Source of the DNA: Candidatus Planktophila lacus
GTDB taxonomy: Bacteria; Actinomycetota; Actinomycetes; Nanopelagicales; Nanopelagicaceae
NCBI RefSeq assembly: GCF_002288385.1
Contig: NZ_CP016783.1
Coordinates: 806,001-870,000 of the forward strand
Direction of reading: 5' to 3'
DNA: 64,000 bases
In this document: positions 23,033 to 33,445 of the stretch, in pieces
Numbering within the stretch: position 1 is the stretch's first letter
Layout: the number at the start of each line of letters is the position of its first letter
Program-made: the position numbers and the translations under genes
The notes under the pieces: generated by a model
The model's input: only the letters and a program-made list of their open reading frames with translations
Told to the model about the DNA's origin: nothing
Database searches by the model: none

Positions 23033-25140
23033 TGACTACCGAAATCAAATTACCTGAAGGTGCGCCAGAAGAAGTTGTCACCAACGCACTTGTCCGCGAT
23101 GTTGATCTAACTCCATTTGGTTTTACTGGCTCGCTAGCGTTGATTACCTTAGATAACGGACTTGATCACACCCGTCCCAATACCTTCGGTGCTCAGTCAC
23201 TTATAGCCTTAGATGCTGCGATTACCGATGCGATTGGCCGCTCCCCTGCTGCAATTGGCATTATCGGAAAGCCCTTTATCTTTGCTGCAGGAGCTGATCT
23301 TTCAGCGCTCTCATTTCTTTCTGAGCGCTCACAATCACTTGCTATCGGAAAACTTGGCCACGATGTATTTCGTCGCCTAGATGAATGCGGAGTTCCTACC
23401 TTTGCATTTATCAATGGTTTAGCACTTGGTGGCGGGCTCGAAGTTGGTCTGCATTGCAACTATCGTACTCTCGCATCAACTGCATTTACTGGATTGCCTG
23501 AAGTTTTCTTAGGGCTAGTTCCAGGCTGGGGTGGAGCGACAATTCTGCCAAAGCTAATCGGACCAGAGCGCGCTATTCAAGTCATCATGCTTAACGCTTT
23601 GAATAACAACACCATGATGAAGGCTAAAGATGCGCTATCACTTGGAGTTGTGGATGCAGTCTACGAACCTGCCGATTTCCTAGAGCGCTCTGTCTCATTT
23701 GCAGCAAAAGTCTTAAGTGGTGCAACGAAGGTAGAACGTAAAGATTATTCACAAGATCCGACATGGGATGCCGCGCTTGCTACAGGTAAGGCTGCAGCCC
23801 TTAAGAAATATGGCGGAGCAGAGATCGCATCTCCTATGCGCGCACTTGAACTAATTGCTGCGGCTCGCACCAACACCCGTGGTGCAGGATTCGATGCTGA
23901 AGATCAAGCACTCGCTGATCTAACAATGTCTGATCCACTTCGCGCATCTCTATATGCATTTAACTTAATCCAGAAGAAGCGCAAGAAAGTTGAGGGCGCA
24001 CCTAAGCCAGCGCTAGGCCGAAAGGTAACCAAGGTCGGTGTTGTTGGTGCTGGACTTATGGCATCTCAACTCGCTCTGCTCTTGCTGCGTAACCTTAAAT
24101 GTCCAGTCGTCATGACCGATATTGATCAAGAACGTGCCGATAAGGGCGTTGCTTGGGTAAAGAACGAACTTGCAAAGTTGGTAGAAAAGAAACGCATGAG
24201 CGAAGAATCTGCGCGTCGCCTTTCACTTCTAGTAAGCGGTTCTGCTGATCAGAGTTCTTTCGCTGGTTGTGACTTCATTATTGAAGCAATCTTTGAAGAG
24301 CTATCTCTTAAGCAAGATCTATTTAAGAAGCTCGAAACTATCGTCTCCCCCGAATGTGTATTGGCAACCAATACCTCATCGCTCTCAGTTGAACGCATGA
24401 GCGAAGGGCTAAAGAATCCAGAGCGGGTAATTGGCTTCCACTTCTTTAATCCGGTTGCAGTGATGCCACTTCTAGAAGTTGCACGAACCTCAAAGACAGA
24501 TGATGCAACAACTGCAACTGCAGTCAGCGTTGGTAAAGAGCTAAAGAAGACGATGATCATCTGTAAGGATGCACCAGGCTTTGTCGTCAATCGCTTGTTA
24601 ACTCGCTTCATGGGCGAGGTAACAGATGCCGTAGATGAAGGAACCTCACCAGAAGTTGCAGATAATGCAATGCGCAGCATCGGTTTCCCAATGTCGCCAT
24701 TTGAACTTCTCGATTTGGTTGGCCCAGGCGTTGCCTTGCATGTTTCTGAAACGCTGCACGAGAACTTAGGTCCGCGCTATCGCATCTCACCAACGATGCA
24801 AGCAATGGTCGATGCCAAAGTTCGCAACTTCTACATCAAGGGCGCCGATGGAAAGTTCAGCGCTAACCCTGAAGCAGTTGCGTTGATTAAGCAGGGCGAT
24901 AAAGCATCAACTGCCGAGCAAGTACGCGATCGCGCACTTAACGCTTTGGCAACTGAAGCACGCATGATGCTAGATGAAGGCGTTGTCTCATCAGCTGCTG
25001 AGATTGATCTCTGTATGTTGATGGGTTCCGGTTGGCCGATGCATCTCGGCGGAATCTTGCCTTATCTAGATCGCGAAGGAATCAGCGAAGCGGTTTGCGG
25101 TCAGCGCTTTCATGCACCGGGTATTGCATCTCTGCCATAG
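23032..25140 (+). CDS. fadB: FadB-type enoyl-CoA hydratase/3-hydroxyacyl-CoA dehydrogenase fusion
   Basis: Bifunctional beta-oxidation enzyme of 702 residues. The N-terminal crotonase domain has FAAGADLSAL and NGLALGGGLEVGLHC. The central Rossmann domain has VGVVGAGLMASQLA, and the dehydrogenase catalytic block is VIGFHFFNP with its histidine. The C-terminal helical domains close with DLCMLMGSGWPMHLGG. AGGAGG precedes the ATG, so 23032 is the start, not the longer upstream frame. The last 59 bases overlap the end of dxs on the other strand, an unusually deep convergent overlap. Confidence 0.92.
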   Translation: MTTEIKLPEGAPEEVVTNALVRDVDLTPFGFTGSLALITLDNGLDHTRPNTFGAQSLIALDAAITDAIGRSPAAIGIIGKPFIFAAGADLSALSFLSERSQSLAIGKLGHDVFRRLDECGVPTFAFINGLALGGGLEVGLHCNYRTLASTAFTGLPEVFLGLVPGWGGATILPKLIGPERAIQVIMLNALNNNTMMKAKDALSLGVVDAVYEPADFLERSVSFAAKVLSGATKVERKDYSQDPTWDAALATGKAAALKKYGGAEIASPMRALELIAAARTNTRGAGFDAEDQALADLTMSDPLRASLYAFNLIQKKRKKVEGAPKPALGRKVTKVGVVGAGLMASQLALLLLRNLKCPVVMTDIDQERADKGVAWVKNELAKLVEKKRMSEESARRLSLLVSGSADQSSFAGCDFIIEAIFEELSLKQDLFKKLETIVSPECVLATNTSSLSVERMSEGLKNPERVIGFHFFNPVAVMPLLEVARTSKTDDATTATAVSVGKELKKTMIICKDAPGFVVNRLLTRFMGEVTDAVDEGTSPEVADNAMRSIGFPMSPFELLDLVGPGVALHVSETLHENLGPRYRISPTMQAMVDAKVRNFYIKGADGKFSANPEAVALIKQGDKASTAEQVRDRALNALATEARMMLDEGVVSSAAEIDLCMLMGSGWPMHLGGILPYLDREGISEAVCGQRFHAPGIASLP

Positions 25141-27028
25141 TCGACTCTTCCAAGCTCGAAGTCGAGTGGGAACTGTTCCACTCGACAATGCTTCTTGCGA
25201 TGCTCTGAGCGGTAATTCCGAGATCGTTCATGATCTCAGAGCGCTTTGAGTGCTCAATGAACTCCAGTGGAATTCCGATTGAGTGAATAGGCGTAGTCAG
25301 CCCAGATTCACGAAACATTTCAGAGATCGAACTTGCAATACCGCCGTGCTTAATTCCATCTTCTAGAACAACTACGCTCTTATATCGCTGGGCAATTGTG
25401 ACAAGTGAGACCGGAAGTGGCTTAACCCAGCGCGGATCGATAACCGTTACGCCAACGCCTTCGCGGTAAGCCATTGATGCAGCTTCTACTGCGATCGCGG
25501 CCATCGCGCCAATGCTCACCAAAAGTACATCTGCACTCTCTCCGCGATATAGAACATCGATGCCATCGCGTCTTTCAAATGCTGGAAGATCTTCTTGAAC
25601 CGCTCCCTTTGGAAAGCGCAGCAGCGATGGCGCATCTGAAATAGCAACTGCTTCGCGCAAAATTTCACGCAGTCGTGCGCCATCACGAGGTGCGCCCACA
25701 TGCATATTTGGAACAATTCCAGTTAACGCTAGATCCCAAATGCCGTGATGTGAGGGGCCGTCATCTCCGGTTATTCCAGAGCGATCTAATACGAAGGTAA
25801 CGCCAGCCTTGTGCAGCGCCACATCTAAGAGCAACTGATCAAATGCACGATTTAAGAATGTTGAATAAAGTGCGACAACTGGGTGCAGACCAGCAAATGC
25901 CATTCCTGCTGCGCTAGTGACGGCATGTTGTTCTGCAATGCCAACATCGATAGTGCGCTCAGGAAATGCTTTCTCGAATTTGCCTAAACCTGTTGGTCCA
26001 AGCATCGCTGCCGTTATCGCGACGATATCGCTGCGTTCGTGGCCAATCGCAACTAACTCTTCGGAAAATACCTTGGTCCAGCTGGTACCGCTCTTCGCTA
26101 ACGGCGCGCCAGTTTCTGGATCAACGATTCCAACTGCGTGAAATTTTTCGGCTTCATCTGCAACTGCAGGTTGATGGCCACGTCCCTTTTCAGTGATTGC
26201 ATGAACAAGAACTGGCGCGCCAAATTCTTTAGCTTTGGCTAAAGCCTTTTCAAGGGCGGCGATATCGTGGCCATCGATTGGACCCATGTACTTCAGGCCG
26301 AGATCTTCAAACATTCCTTGTGGGGCGACAATATCCTTGATGCCCTTCTTCATACCGTGCAAAGTTTCATAAATCGGAGTACCGACAACCGGGGTCTTAT
26401 GTAGAAATTCTTTACCCCAGTCAAGGAATCTTTCATAACCGCGGGTTACGCGCAGAGTTGAGAGATAAGTTGCAAGTCCGCCAATTGTTGGAGAGTAAGA
26501 ACGTTCGTTATCGTTTACGACGATTACTAAATTTCGCTCTTCTGTAGCTGCAATATTGTTGAGCGCCTCCCAAGACATACCGCCGGTGAGTGCGCCATCG
26601 CCAACCACAACAACTACATGGCGATCACTTTGCCCAGTACGTGAAAATCCGTAGGAAATTCCATCGCCCCAAGAGAGCGCAGTTGAGGCGTGAGAGTTTT
26701 CAATTACATCGTGTTCGCTCTCGCTGCGATTTGGGTAACCAGCGATTCCACCGCGTTGGCGCAGACCATCGAAACTATCTGCGCGGCCGGTAATTATTTT
26801 ATGAACGTAAGATTGATGCCCGGTATCAAAGAGCACTACATCGCGCGGTGAATCAAAGGTTCTATGTATCGCCAGAGTTAGCTCGACAACGCCTAAGTTA
26901 GGGCCGAGATGGCCGCCGGTCTTAGAGACTTTTTCGATAAGGAACTGGCGAATCTCTTCGCTTAACTTATCTAACTGTGCGCGATCCAGCGCCTTAATAT
27001 CAGCGGGACCTTTAATCGACTCGAGCAC
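25082..27028 (-). CDS. dxs: 1-deoxy-D-xylulose-5-phosphate synthase
   Basis: Thiamine-diphosphate enzyme joining pyruvate and glyceraldehyde 3-phosphate, first step of the MEP isoprenoid route. Visible are the TGGHLGPNLGVVELT start, DTGHQSYVHK, the ThDP-binding GDGALTGGMSWEALNNI...VVNDNERSYSPTIGG block, and the transketolase C-terminal half (DVGIAEQHAVTSAAGMA). GTG start; TAGACT (27035-27040) ends six bases before it, implying a leaderless mRNA. The C-terminal ~40 residues extend past the usual end and overlap fadB antisense; they include a hairpin-coding stretch at 25161-25186. Confidence 0.92.
   Translation of the reverse strand: MLESIKGPADIKALDRAQLDKLSEEIRQFLIEKVSKTGGHLGPNLGVVELTLAIHRTFDSPRDVVLFDTGHQSYVHKIITGRADSFDGLRQRGGIAGYPNRSESEHDVIENSHASTALSWGDGISYGFSRTGQSDRHVVVVVGDGALTGGMSWEALNNIAATEERNLVIVVNDNERSYSPTIGGLATYLSTLRVTRGYERFLDWGKEFLHKTPVVGTPIYETLHGMKKGIKDIVAPQGMFEDLGLKYMGPIDGHDIAALEKALAKAKEFGAPVLVHAITEKGRGHQPAVADEAEKFHAVGIVDPETGAPLAKSGTSWTKVFSEELVAIGHERSDIVAITAAMLGPTGLGKFEKAFPERTIDVGIAEQHAVTSAAGMAFAGLHPVVALYSTFLNRAFDQLLLDVALHKAGVTFVLDRSGITGDDGPSHHGIWDLALTGIVPNMHVGAPRDGARLREILREAVAISDAPSLLRFPKGAVQEDLPAFERRDGIDVLYRGESADVLLVSIGAMAAIAVEAASMAYREGVGVTVIDPRWVKPLPVSLVTIAQRYKSVVVLEDGIKHGGIASSISEMFRESGLTTPIHSIGIPLEFIEHSKRSEIMNDLGITAQSIARSIVEWNSSHSTSSLEESTMAEMQYPVHESADRKPLR
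25161..25186. terminator. Convergent hairpin between fadB and dxs
   Basis: GTCGAGTGG (25161-25169) pairs perfectly with CCACTCGAC (25178-25186). It lies 20 bases after the fadB stop and inside the dxs 3' end. No T-run follows, so it may be a weak two-way terminator or just coding sequence. Confidence 0.4.
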
Positions 27029-27098
27029 GTACTTAGTCTAGTTAAGGCCCTGCAGTTACGCGATATTTAGGCGAGCATCTGGCTATCTCTTCGCGCAG

Positions 27099-29756
27099 CT
27101 ACTGAAGTAGCTGACGGAGGACGTACTGCATGATTCCGCCGTGGCGATAATAATCACCCTCACCTGGCGTATCGATGCGAACCTTTGCGGTAAATGTCTT
27201 ATCCCCTGCTGTAACAGTTACCTCTTTCGGAATACCTCCGCTATTTAGCGCGGTGATTCCGGAGATCGCAAATGTTTCATCGCCCTTAAGTCCAAGGCTC
27301 TGTGCAGTATCGCCATTAGTAAATTGCAATGGAAGAACTCCCATTCCAATCAGATTCGAACGGTGAATGCGCTCAAAGCTTTCAGCGATTACGGCGCGAA
27401 CTCCAAGGAGAGCAGTTCCCTTTGCGGCCCAGTCGCGAGATGAACCTGATCCGTACTCTTTTCCAGCCAAGATAACTAGCCCAACTCCAGCTGCTTGATA
27501 AGCAACTGATGCATCGTAAATTGTTGACTGTGCACCGTTATCAAGGAAGTTGCGAGTAAAGCCACCTTCTACGCCATCTAGCAACATATTCTTTAAGCGA
27601 ATATTTGCAAAGGTGCCGCGAATCATTACTTCGTGGTTTCCGCGGCGTGATCCATATGAGTTGAAATCTGCACGCGCAACGCCATGTGCTTCTAGGTATT
27701 TGCCTGCTGGTGAATCAGCTTTGATATTTCCTGCAGGTGAGATGTGATCTGTGGTCACAGAGTCTCCAAGGATTGCTAGAACGCGCGCACCAGCGATATC
27801 GGTGACTGGCTTTGGTTGCGCCGGCATTCCATCAAAGTATGGAGGTTTGCGAACATAGGTTGATTGCGCATCCCATTCAAATGTCTTGCCAGTTGGCGTA
27901 TCAAGTGATTTCCAACGGTGATCGCCATCAAAGACAGTCGCATAATCTTTCTTAAACATCTCAGATGAGATAGAAGAATCAATTACATCTTGAATCTCTT
28001 TCGCACTTGGCCAGATATCTGCCAAGAGAACTTCCTTGCCGTCCTTGTCGGTGCCAAGTGAATCCTTTTCAAAGTCGTGGTTCATAGTGCCTGCTAGCGC
28101 GTAGGCAACTACAAGTGGAGGTGAAGCTAAGTAGTTCATCTTCACATCAGGGCTAATGCGGCCTTCAAAGTTACGGTTGCCAGATAGCACGGCAGTTACA
28201 GCAAGATCGTGTTCGTTAACAGATTTGCTGATTTCTATTGGAAGCGGACCAGAGTTTCCGATACAAGTTACGCAGCCATAGCCAACAAGGTGGAAACCAA
28301 GTGCTTGCATATATTGAGTTAGGCCAGCGCGATCGTAGTAATCGGTAACAACTTTTGATCCTGGTGCCAGAGTTGTCTTTACCCATGGCTTAGAAGTTAG
28401 GCCGCGTTCTACCGCTTTCTTAGCAAGTAGCGCAGCGCCGATCATTACCGAAGGATTTGAGGTATTTGTACATGAGGTAATTGATGCAATTACGACGTCA
28501 CCATTTTTAATGGTTGTCTCTTTAGCGCCAACCTTTACTGGATAGGCCTCTTTGCCAGTCTTATCTGTGAAATAAGTTGGCAAGATTTTATCGAAGGCCG
28601 ACTTTGAGTCGCTTAATGAGATGCGATCTTGTGGGCGCTTAGGTCCAGAGATTGATGGAACAACTGTTGAAAGATCTAGTTCAACATGTTCGGAATATCG
28701 TGGGCTAACTGATGGGTCATGCCACATGCCCTGTGCTTTTGCATATTGCTCAACAAGTGCAAGCTGATCTTCGCTGCGTCCAGTAAGACGCAGGTAGCGA
28801 AGGGTTTCATCATCAATTGGGAAGATTGCACAAGTCGAACCATATTCAGGGCTCATATTTCCAATTGTGGTGCGGTTCGCCATTGGTACAGAGACAACGC
28901 CTGGTCCATAAAATTCAACGAACTTTCCAACGACGCCATGCTTACGCAATATCTCGGTAATTGTTAGCGCCATATCTGTGGCAGTTGTCCCCACAGGAAG
29001 AGAACCGCTTAGCTTGAATCCAACTACGCGAGGGATCAACATTGAAACTGGTTGTCCAAGCAACGCTGCTTCCGCCTCGATACCGCCGACTCCCCAGCCA
29101 AGTACGCCGAGTCCGTTAACCATTGTTGTGTGTGAGTCCGTGCCAACGACAGTATCTGGATACGCGCGGAGCACTCCATTTACGGTGCGAGTCATGATTA
29201 CTCGCGCTAGGTATTCAATATTTACCTGGTGCACGATTCCGGTTCCAGGTGGAACCACTTTAAATTCATCAAAGGCGCCTTGGCCCCAGCGCAGGAAGCG
29301 GTAACGCTCGCGGTTGCGCTCATATTCAATATCGGTGTTCTGTTCGAAAGAATCTTTAGTTCCAAATACATCTGCGATAACTGAGTGGTCGATAACTAGT
29401 TCAGCAGGTGCCAGCGGATTTACTTTGGCTGGGTCTCCCCCGAGATCAACGATTGCTTCGCGCATAGTTGCTAGATCTACTACGCAAGGGACTCCGGTAA
29501 AATCCTGCATGACAACGCGGGCAGGTGTAAATTGAATTTCAGTATCTGGTTCAACTGATGGATCCCATTGTGCAAGCGCTTTGATGTGATCAGCGGTGAT
29601 ATTTGCGCCATCTTCGGTGCGGAGTAAATTTTCAAGTAAGACTTTAAGCGAGAACGGCAAACTAGCAGCGCCTTCAATTTTAGAGATATCAAAGATTTCG
29701 AAATCTTTGCCGCTAACGTTTAGATTCTTCTTGGCACCTAATGAATTTTTGCTCAT
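27099..29756 (-). CDS. acnA: Aconitate hydratase A
   Basis: 4Fe-4S enzyme of the TCA cycle interconverting citrate and isocitrate. Length 885 residues, as in AcnA/IRP-type aconitases. The three cluster cysteines are in SCTNTSNPS and [11 protein letters not shown]. The C-terminal swivelling domain shows [14 protein letters not shown]. Upstream, an 18-bp perfect palindrome overlaps the likely promoter, and GAGGGA serves as ribosome site. Actinobacterial aconitases are often under dedicated repressors (e.g. AcnR, TamR); which one acts here is not known. Confidence 0.95.
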   Translation of the reverse strand: MSKNSLGAKKNLNVSGKDFEIFDISKIEGAASLPFSLKVLLENLLRTEDGANITADHIKALAQWDPSVEPDTEIQFTPARVVMQDFTGVPCVVDLATMREAIVDLGGDPAKVNPLAPAELVIDHSVIADVFGTKDSFEQNTDIEYERNRERYRFLRWGQGAFDEFKVVPPGTGIVHQVNIEYLARVIMTRTVNGVLRAYPDTVVGTDSHTTMVNGLGVLGWGVGGIEAEAALLGQPVSMLIPRVVGFKLSGSLPVGTTATDMALTITEILRKHGVVGKFVEFYGPGVVSVPMANRTTIGNMSPEYGSTCAIFPIDDETLRYLRLTGRSEDQLALVEQYAKAQGMWHDPSVSPRYSEHVELDLSTVVPSISGPKRPQDRISLSDSKSAFDKILPTYFTDKTGKEAYPVKVGAKETTIKNGDVVIASITSCTNTSNPSVMIGAALLAKKAVERGLTSKPWVKTTLAPGSKVVTDYYDRAGLTQYMQALGFHLVGYGCVTCIGNSGPLPIEISKSVNEHDLAVTAVLSGNRNFEGRISPDVKMNYLASPPLVVAYALAGTMNHDFEKDSLGTDKDGKEVLLADIWPSAKEIQDVIDSSISSEMFKKDYATVFDGDHRWKSLDTPTGKTFEWDAQSTYVRKPPYFDGMPAQPKPVTDIAGARVLAILGDSVTTDHISPAGNIKADSPAGKYLEAHGVARADFNSYGSRRGNHEVMIRGTFANIRLKNMLLDGVEGGFTRNFLDNGAQSTIYDASVAYQAAGVGLVILAGKEYGSGSSRDWAAKGTALLGVRAVIAESFERIHRSNLIGMGVLPLQFTNGDTAQSLGLKGDETFAISGITALNSGGIPKEVTVTAGDKTFTAKVRIDTPGEGDYYRHGGIMQYVLRQLLQ

Positions 29757-29775
29757 CGTTTATCCCTCACTGATT

Positions 29776-29793
29776 TATCTTGACGTCAAGATA
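29776..29793. promoter_or_regulatory. 18-bp palindrome before acnA (operator-like)
   Basis: TATCTTGACGTCAAGATA is a perfect palindrome about 20 bases before the acnA start and contains a TTGACG -35-like hexamer. The core matches the palindrome at 4775/5861 except for two central bases (CG versus TA). Confidence 0.65.
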
Positions 29794-31024
29794 CCTTAAC
29801 TCGCTTAAAAAGCGCAACAGATTCGATGTGTTGCGTCATCGGAAAGAGATCAAAGGCGCGAATTTCGGCCAGCTGATAGCCCGAACTTTCCAGATACGCG
29901 CTATCTCGGGCAAGGGCTGCGGGATCGCAAGCCACGTAAACAATGGCGCGTGGCTTGAGTGAAACCATTGATTCAACGACGCTCTTGCCGGCGCCTTCGC
30001 GAGGTGGATCGAGAATAATTACATCGGCTTTGGAAAATCTCGGCAAGATCTTTTCTACATCACCGGTATGAATTCCGACATTGGTGCGCTCGGCAAAATT
30101 TCTAAGCGCATCCCCAGTTGCAGATTTACTACCTTCGACTAGATCAATTCTGCCGCTCTCGCCAACTAATTCGATAGCTTGAGAAGTGAACAGCCCAACT
30201 CCCCCATATAAATCAAGTAGATGATCCCCGCTCTTAACTTGAGCGAACTTCAAAACGGCTTCAGTTAGGACTCGTGGCGCTTCCTTATGGCTCTGCCAGA
30301 ACGAACGTTGTGAAACCTCTAATGGAAATTCATTTACCGCATATCTTGCGATATCTGGACCTTCCGAAGTTCGAACTGGGCTTTCATCGCGCATATATCC
30401 CGTCGCAATGGTCCGCTCACCGGTTGAAGAAATCGATACTTCGACCTGCAGATCCCCTTTCCACTTTCGATTACTCAACTCTTGATATTTCAATTCTGGT
30501 TGCAGAATTCGACAATCAGAGACCGGAACAACTTTATTGCTACGTGCTTGGCGAAATCCGAGCGCTCCATCACGTGTTGTTACCGCTGTAAAGCGGGTGC
30601 GATATCCAAGCGGCCCAGCAACTTCTTCTACCTTCACAAGTACTTCCTTCTTGGCAATACGTGCGAATTGTTCAGTTATAACTTCACTCTTTAGCTGGCG
30701 TTGTCTTTCCAGCGAAATATGTTGAAAGTCGCATCCCCCACAACCAGCGCGATGCGCAAATTGGCAAGGGGCGCTAACGCGATCACTAGATGCGCTCACA
30801 ACTTTCACGACATCGGCGCGATTAAAAGAAGATCCGGTACCGGTTATCTCAATCTCAACTTCTTCACCAGGTATCGCATGGCGAACAAAGATCACTGCTC
30901 CTTGGTGGCGCGCTATGAAATGACCGCCATGGGCGATCTTCTCGATGGTGACGTTAAAGCGTTGACCTACGGATAGGTCCGCCTTTCTTTCTGATTTTTC
31001 CATTCGAGCATCATCTACCGCCAT
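29786..31024 (-). CDS. TrmA/RumA-family RNA (uracil-5-)-methyltransferase
   Basis: SAM-dependent methylation of uridine in tRNA or rRNA. An N-terminal TRAM domain (VGQRFNVTIEKIAHGGHFIARH) is followed by an Fe-S-type cysteine cluster (APCQFAHRAGCGGCDFQ plus VSDCRIL), the SAM-binding LLDLYGGVGLFTS block, ILDPPREGAG, and the catalytic VYVACDPAAL cysteine. The 412-residue length fits. Target base cannot be assigned. ATG at 31024 or at 31003 could be the start. The gene is divergent from trkA, and its 3' end runs into the acnA operator. Confidence 0.85.
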   Translation of the reverse strand: MAVDDARMEKSERKADLSVGQRFNVTIEKIAHGGHFIARHQGAVIFVRHAIPGEEVEIEITGTGSSFNRADVVKVVSASSDRVSAPCQFAHRAGCGGCDFQHISLERQRQLKSEVITEQFARIAKKEVLVKVEEVAGPLGYRTRFTAVTTRDGALGFRQARSNKVVPVSDCRILQPELKYQELSNRKWKGDLQVEVSISSTGERTIATGYMRDESPVRTSEGPDIARYAVNEFPLEVSQRSFWQSHKEAPRVLTEAVLKFAQVKSGDHLLDLYGGVGLFTSQAIELVGESGRIDLVEGSKSATGDALRNFAERTNVGIHTGDVEKILPRFSKADVIILDPPREGAGKSVVESMVSLKPRAIVYVACDPAALARDSAYLESSGYQLAEIRAFDLFPMTQHIESVALFKRVKVS

Positions 31025-31057
31025 GTGCCCAAGCCTAGAGGTGGTAAGTTAAACCTT

Positions 31058-31723
31058 GTGCACGTCGTGATTATGGGATGCGGTCGAGTTGGTTCCTCTT
31101 TGGCGAGCGAACTTGAAGCCGCTGGCCATTCGGTTGCAATTATTGATCAATCTCGCGAAGCTTTCCGTCGCCTAGGCCCAGACTTTAAAGGTCGAACAGT
31201 CGCTGGCGTTGGCTTTGATCGCGATACCTTGCTTGAAGCCGGTATCGAAACAGCCGATGCATTTGCCGCTGTAAGCAATGGTGATAACTCAAATATTTTG
31301 GCAGCGCGCGTTGCCCGCGAAACTTATGGAGTAGCAAATGTTGTTGCGCGTATCTACGATCCAGGTCGCGCTGAGATTTATCAGCGCTTAGGCATTCCAA
31401 CTGTCGCAACTGTTATCTGGGCAACTGATCAGATCTTGCGTCGCCTAGTGCCAGAAGGTTCACTTTCTGAATGGCGCGATGCCAGCGGAACAATTCAACT
31501 CTGCGAGATGCATCCCCACAAAGATTGGTTCGGTCGTCCAATCGCTGAAATTGAATTAGCGATCGAAGCCCGCGTCGCGTTTTTAACTCGACTTGCTGAA
31601 GGCTTGATCCCTGATGAGCACACTGTTTTGCAAGAAGGCGATCTAATGCACGTAACAGTTCGCGCCGAAAACACCGCTGCTGTGGAAGCAATTCTGGCGC
31701 GCTCACCTGAGGATCATTCATGA
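31058..31723 (+). CDS. trkA: TrkA family potassium-uptake regulator, first of a pair (CeoB-like)
   Basis: Peripheral RCK protein that gates a potassium channel in response to nucleotides. Opens with the Rossmann VIMGCGRVGSSLASELE loop; a C-terminal RCK_C (TrkA-C) domain follows. The GTG at 31058 gives the usual family start (MHVVIMGCGRVG) and lies seven bases after TAAGTT (31045-31050), suggesting a leaderless mRNA; the longer frame from 31025 is less likely. The stop overlaps the second trkA as ATGA. The membrane subunit is not in the window. Confidence 0.87.
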   Translation: MHVVIMGCGRVGSSLASELEAAGHSVAIIDQSREAFRRLGPDFKGRTVAGVGFDRDTLLEAGIETADAFAAVSNGDNSNILAARVARETYGVANVVARIYDPGRAEIYQRLGIPTVATVIWATDQILRRLVPEGSLSEWRDASGTIQLCEMHPHKDWFGRPIAEIELAIEARVAFLTRLAEGLIPDEHTVLQEGDLMHVTVRAENTAAVEAILARSPEDHS

Positions 31724-32379
31724 GAATTGCCATAGCAGGAGCCGGAAATGTTGGTCGTGCGATTGCGCGCGAACTTCTCGATAACGGACACCAAGTACTT
31801 CTAATCGACCGCGATCCAAAAGCGCTGAAGATGGAATCAGTTCCAGATGCCGAATGGTTGATGGCCGATGCCTGCGAAATTACCTCACTCGATAAAGCGG
31901 TGTTAAATAATTGCCAAGTTTTAGTTGCAGCAACCGGTGATGACAAAGTTAATTTAGTAGCCTCGTTATTGGCCAAGACCGAATATGGCGTTCCTCGCGT
32001 TGTCGCACGTATTAATCATCCAAAGAATGAGTGGCTCTTTGACTCATCTTGGGGCGTAGATGTTGCAGTATCAACCCCACGAATTATCTCAGCGCTAGTT
32101 GAAGAAGCGGTAAGCGTAGGAGATGTCGTTCGACTCTTCTCTTTCCGCAAGGGTCAAGCCAACTTGGTTGAGCTAACACTTCCTGATACATCAATGTGCA
32201 TTGGCAAAACCGTTGAAGAAATTACCCTTCCCGACGATGCATCTCTTGCCGCAATCGTGCGCGATGGTCGTGTGATTACTCCGACTCCAACTGATGTCTT
32301 TAGCGCTGGCGATGAGCTTCTCTTTGTTGCTTCAGCAACTGCTGAAAGTTTGATCAAATCCTGCTTTATCGAACAGTAA
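31720..32379 (+). CDS. TrkA family potassium-uptake regulator, second of a pair (CeoC-like)
   Basis: A 219-residue paralogue of the preceding protein: Rossmann IAIAGAGNVGRAIARELLD, acidic LLIDRDPKAL after the second strand, and a TrkA-C domain ending with GDELLFVASA. Paired RCK proteins (CeoB/CeoC) are typical of actinobacteria and probably form a mixed ring on the channel. Coupled by a four-base overlap. Ends two bases before the convergent DUF3159 gene. Confidence 0.87.
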   Translation: MRIAIAGAGNVGRAIARELLDNGHQVLLIDRDPKALKMESVPDAEWLMADACEITSLDKAVLNNCQVLVAATGDDKVNLVASLLAKTEYGVPRVVARINHPKNEWLFDSSWGVDVAVSTPRIISALVEEAVSVGDVVRLFSFRKGQANLVELTLPDTSMCIGKTVEEITLPDDASLAAIVRDGRVITPTPTDVFSAGDELLFVASATAESLIKSCFIEQ

Positions 32380-32381
32380 CT

Positions 32382-33008
32382 TTACTTTTCGCTAACTTTC
32401 GTTGTTGGAACGGTTTTTAAGATCATCCAAGAACCATAGGCAGTCGCCAGAAATAGCGGATATCCCATAGCTAGATTTACTGTTCCGAGTAAATTCACAT
32501 TTCCACTTCGATAAATCGGGTACTGAACGGCGATGCGCGCAAAGAACATCCCAACCCAGAGCCAACTAGCCCGCTTATATGCGCGAGCTCGTGCTGGATC
32601 TTTACGCCATTGTAAGTTTTCTCCCAGAATTGGCCCAAGCAATAAACCAAGGATCGGCCATCCCGCCAAGTTGGCAATCAAGTAAACGCTGCCATATCCA
32701 AGGTTGGTGAGTAACTTTGGGATATAGAGATCGCTGGCATTTCCGGTGCGGTTGGCAAACCAAGCGCAGATTAACGAGCCAATCAACCCAGAGACTGCAT
32801 GTTGAATGGTCTCGCGCATGGCTAGGCGAATTATCGTTAAGAGCGCCGACACTGCAACGGATGCAAAAAGTGCGCTTTGAAGTTCATCTGTAACGTTGAA
32901 AACAACTAGGAAAATAACTGAAGGAATACCAGAATCAATTAAGCCTTTCTTGCCACCAAAAGCTGCAAGAACTTTCGCCTTATCCTCGTGATGTTCCGGA
33001 TTACTCAT
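32382..33008 (-). CDS. DUF3159 membrane protein
   Basis: A 208-residue protein with five to six membrane segments and the family's GGKKGLIDSGIPSVIFLVVF opening and AYKRASWLWVGMFFARI segment. DUF3159 is confined to actinobacteria and has no known biochemical role; it usually sits, as here, beside trkA and dut. Four-base overlap with the dut stop indicates cotranscription. Confidence 0.82.
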   Translation of the reverse strand: MSNPEHHEDKAKVLAAFGGKKGLIDSGIPSVIFLVVFNVTDELQSALFASVAVSALLTIIRLAMRETIQHAVSGLIGSLICAWFANRTGNASDLYIPKLLTNLGYGSVYLIANLAGWPILGLLLGPILGENLQWRKDPARARAYKRASWLWVGMFFARIAVQYPIYRSGNVNLLGTVNLAMGYPLFLATAYGSWMILKTVPTTKVSEK

Positions 33009-33445
33009 GTGCGACCCGTTGATCCAAAGCCATCAGCGCCGCGACCAGAACCTGGCAGGCTTTCTACTTCTAGGAAATCTGCACGTTCTACCTTTTGAAT
33101 AACTAGTTGCGCGATGCGATCTCCGCGTTTGAATGAAACGCTCTCGTTAGGATCGTGATTGATCAAAATAACTTGTAACTCTCCGCGATAACCAGCATCA
33201 ACTGTGCCAGGAGCGTTGACCATGGTGACGCCATGTTTAATTGCAAGCCCAGAACGCGGATGAACTAACGCAACGTAACCATCGGGAAGGGCGATCGAAA
33301 TTCCAGTTGGAACAAGCGTGCGCTCCCCCGGTGCAAGAACAACATCAATACGCGAGACGATATCTGCGCCGGCATCTCCGCCTTTTGCGTAACGCGGCAG
33401 TGGCAGATCAGGATCTAGCCTTGTTACTAATACTTGAACGCCCAT
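33005..33445 (-). CDS. dut: dUTP diphosphatase
   Basis: Trimeric enzyme that hydrolyses dUTP to dUMP, keeping uracil out of DNA. All five motifs are visible: DAGADI, PRSGLAIKHG, PGTVDAGYRGEL with the catalytic Asp and uracil-sensing Tyr, RGDRIAQLVI, and the C-terminal GSGRGADGFGSTG flap. The 146-residue length is standard. The start overlaps the stop of the thioesterase gene upstream and the end overlaps DUF3159, forming a tight operon. Confidence 0.93.
   Translation of the reverse strand: MGVQVLVTRLDPDLPLPRYAKGGDAGADIVSRIDVVLAPGERTLVPTGISIALPDGYVALVHPRSGLAIKHGVTMVNAPGTVDAGYRGELQVILINHDPNESVSFKRGDRIAQLVIQKVERADFLEVESLPGSGRGADGFGSTGRT

Noticed and set aside
27096-27113. CAGCTACT/AGTAGCTG hairpin at the acnA stop as a terminator
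   Set aside because: Mostly coding sequence, a two-base loop and no T-run follow it.
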